From positions 1 to 7,861 of the forward strand of contig CBFHRX010000050.1 of assembly GCA_965658355.1 (NCBI GenBank): a stretch of 7,861 bases of DNA, given 5' to 3'. Each line of letters opens with the position of its first letter. The first letter of the stretch is position 1. Below are positions 6,683 through 7,861 of the stretch, one piece after another. The notes beneath the pieces were generated by a model. It saw only the letters and a list, made by a program, of their open reading frames with translations, did no database searches and had not been told where the DNA came from. This DNA comes from UBA11891 sp965658355. GTDB lineage: Bacteria; Bacteroidota; Bacteroidia; Flavobacteriales; Flavobacteriaceae. Made by a program: the position numbers and the translations under genes.

Positions 6683-6733
6683 GTTTAATTTTTTCTAAAT
6701 TTACCTAAACAAAAACAAATAATTGATTTTATT

Positions 6734-7462
6734 ATGGAAAAATTACTTAGTTTAATGTCTGTAGCACCAGCAATGGCTACTGATGATTATGTAGGTTTTA
6801 CGTTCTTCGTAGGCTGTATGGCTATGATGGCTGCATCTGCATTCTTCTTTTTATCGATGAACTCTTTTGACTCAAAATGGAGAACTTCTATTTTGGTTTC
6901 AGGGTTGATTACATTTATTGCTGCTGTACACTATTGGTACATGAGAGATTATTGGGCAACAAATGCTGAATCTCCAACATTCTTCCGTTATGTTGACTGG
7001 GTGTTGACAGTACCATTAATGTGTGTTGAGTTTTATTTAATCCTTAAAGCTGCCGGTGCAACAAAAGGACTTATGTGGAAAATGATTTTCGCATCTGTTG
7101 TGATGTTGGTGACAGGTTATTTTGGAGAAGCTGTTTACACAACTGGAGCAGGTCCAGCTGTTTGGGGAGCTCTTTCAGGTGCTGCGTATTTCTACATCGT
7201 GTATGAAGTATGGGCTGGAGGTGCTGCTAAGTTAGCTGCTTCTGCAGGTGGTGCAGTACAAAGTGCCCACCAAACGCTTGTAAAGTTTGTATTCATCGGA
7301 TGGGCCATTTACCCAATCGGTTATATGGCTGGAACTGAAGGATGGTACTCAGGTATCTTCGGAGGTTTACCAATGGATGTTATTTACAACATCGGTGATG
7401 CTATCAACAAGATTGGATTTGGTTTAGTCGTTTACAACCTAGCGGTTTCGTCTAAGGCCTAA
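6734..7462 (+). CDS. Proteorhodopsin, light-driven outward proton pump (flavobacterial type)
   Basis: This 242-residue, seven-helix retinal protein pumps protons across the inner membrane when lit. Aligned by eye to SAR86 green proteorhodopsin (GPR), it has H66 (GPR H75), R85 (R94), proton acceptor D88 (D97), T92 (T101), proton donor E99 (E108), D222 (D227) and retinal-binding K226 (K231) in DAINKIGFG. The D-T-E triplet marks a proton pump, not the NDQ sodium or NTQ chloride types. M96 is at the spectral-tuning position (GPR L105), expected to give green absorption. G145 aligns with GPR F152. Helices lie near 18-42, 52-72, 83-105, 113-134, 142-162, 178-200 and 214-238. The N-terminus MEKLLSLMSVAPAMA resembles a short, perhaps cleaved, leader. 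The ATG at 6734 follows an A-rich leader. It diverges from blh and ends 38 bp before a strong hairpin terminator. Confidence 0.98.
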   Translation: MEKLLSLMSVAPAMATDDYVGFTFFVGCMAMMAASAFFFLSMNSFDSKWRTSILVSGLITFIAAVHYWYMRDYWATNAESPTFFRYVDWVLTVPLMCVEFYLILKAAGATKGLMWKMIFASVVMLVTGYFGEAVYTTGAGPAVWGALSGAAYFYIVYEVWAGGAAKLAASAGGAVQSAHQTLVKFVFIGWAIYPIGYMAGTEGWYSGIFGGLPMDVIYNIGDAINKIGFGLVVYNLAVSSKA

Positions 7463-7500
7463 TCCTTATATGGGAAAAAATTGAAAAGAAAAAGAAAGAA

Positions 7501-7527
7501 AAATCGCCCTTTGGGGCGATTTTTTTT
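7501..7527. terminator. Bidirectional intrinsic terminator (rhodopsin / argS)
   Basis: A perfect 9-bp stem, AAATCGCCC (7501-7509) with GGGCGATTT (7514-7522), encloses a TTTG loop and is followed by Ts to 7527. On the minus strand the purine-rich run before the stem (about 7480-7503) becomes a T-rich tail, so it can also end argS, whose stop codon (7526-7528) sits in the plus-strand T tract. Confidence 0.92.
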
Positions 7528-7861
7528 ACATCCTATTTGGGGTTTCGATCCCTAATAAACCACAACTAGTAGCGATTGTCTCAGCTACTTTTTGAGACAA
7601 AAGTACACGCATAGAGAGAAGTTCTTGGTCAGCCTCCCCTAGTATCGATATATTCTGGTAGAATGAGTTAAATCTTTTGACAAGTTCATAGACATAATTC
7701 GCGATCAAAGCAGGACTGTGTTGTTCAGCAGCTTGTGATACCACCTCTGGATAGACCCGCAAATGCTTAATAATCTCTTTTTCCTTAATGTCTAACTTTA
7801 TTGTGTTCGTTAAAGTGTCATTTAAGCCCTCTGGAGCTTTTCTAAGTATTGATTGGATACG
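7526..7861 (-). CDS. argS: Arginyl-tRNA synthetase, C-terminal part (5' truncated)
   Basis: ArgS charges tRNA-Arg with arginine. About 111 C-terminal residues are visible; the frame is open to the window edge, and the segment before residue L at 7762 reads RIQSILRKAPEG, matching the RIQSILRKA motif of this enzyme, so 7762 is not the start. The rest is the alpha-helical anticodon-binding (DALR) domain: HLRVYPEVVSQAAEQHSPAL, ANYVYELVKRFNSFYQ, then LLSQKVAETIATSCGLLGIE and the characteristic ending TPNRM. The catalytic domain lies outside the window. It converges on the proteorhodopsin gene, with the shared hairpin at 7501-7527 immediately past its stop. Confidence 0.95.
   Translation of the reverse strand, partial: RIQSILRKAPEGLNDTLTNTIKLDIKEKEIIKHLRVYPEVVSQAAEQHSPALIANYVYELVKRFNSFYQNISILGEADQELLSMRVLLSQKVAETIATSCGLLGIETPNRM

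Larger units (their letters stand above)
6660..6693 (+). promoter_or_regulatory. Candidate promoter for the proteorhodopsin gene
   Basis: TTTG at 6660-6663 (also TTGACA at 6661-6666) is followed after 22 nt by TAATTTTT at 6686-6693, a 7-of-8 match to the Bacteroidota TAnnTTTG box. Read as a sigma70-type promoter, TTGACA has a 17-nt spacer to TTTAAT (6684-6689). A second 7-of-8 box, TAAATTTA at 6696-6703, is at a poorer distance. The leader would be about 30-40 nt, very A/T-rich, with no Shine-Dalgarno sequence before the ATG at 6734. Confidence 0.4.

Noticed and set aside
6734..7462. Sodium-pumping (NDQ) or chloride-pumping (NTQ) rhodopsin
   Set aside because: The key triplet is D88-T92-E99, the proton-pump pattern.
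7526..7762. Reading the argS fragment as a small 78-residue protein starting at TTG 7762
   Set aside because: The frame continues upstream to the window edge with the ArgS motif RIQSILRKA, so the TTG is an internal leucine codon.

Overview
The window looks like part of the chromosome of a marine flavobacterium (Bacteroidota) that uses light. The reasons are the flavobacterial style of the proteins (QueE, NamZ/DUF1343, the methyltransferase, proteorhodopsin with Met at the colour-tuning position), AT-rich DNA, almost no Shine-Dalgarno sequences, and several matches to the Bacteroidota -7 promoter box TAnnTTTG. The identification rests on reading motifs by eye; no database search was possible.

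Layout, left to right. (1) Positions 1-1512, plus strand: the 3' part of a NamZ/DUF1343 muramidase-like gene, overlapping by 8 bp the start of an uncharacterised class I SAM methyltransferase. (2) 1499-2128, minus strand: queE (7-deazaguanine pathway), whose end overlaps the methyltransferase end by 14 bp. (3) 2190-3574, plus strand: a VOC/glyoxalase-fold protein followed, with a 4-nt TTGA overlap, by an unrecognised multi-pass membrane protein whose last 30 residues are encoded antisense to folD. (4) 5698-3483, minus strand: ffh then folD, 5 bp apart, with a probable promoter just before ffh. (5) 5743-7462: the phototrophy pair. blh (minus; beta-carotene cleavage to retinal) and the proteorhodopsin gene (plus) diverge from a 109-bp region with probable promoters for both and a small palindrome between them. 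(6) 7501-7527: a strong hairpin serving as terminator for both converging genes, then the 3' end of argS (minus) running out of the window.

Functionally, the centre of interest is the two-gene light module. Blh should make retinal and the rhodopsin should use it as chromophore to pump protons outward: the retinal lysine and the D-T-E pump residues are present. Carotenoid synthesis genes are not in this window. A glycine where the SAR86 green proteorhodopsin has Phe152 suggests that this rhodopsin may have room for a carotenoid antenna. The module sits among housekeeping genes (argS, ffh, folD). The most unusual structural point outside it is the 92-bp convergent coding overlap between the membrane protein and folD. 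I see no tRNA, rRNA, CRISPR, insertion sequence or phage-like gene, and no gene-free stretch longer than about 110 bp. Nothing here convincingly forms a wholly new system.
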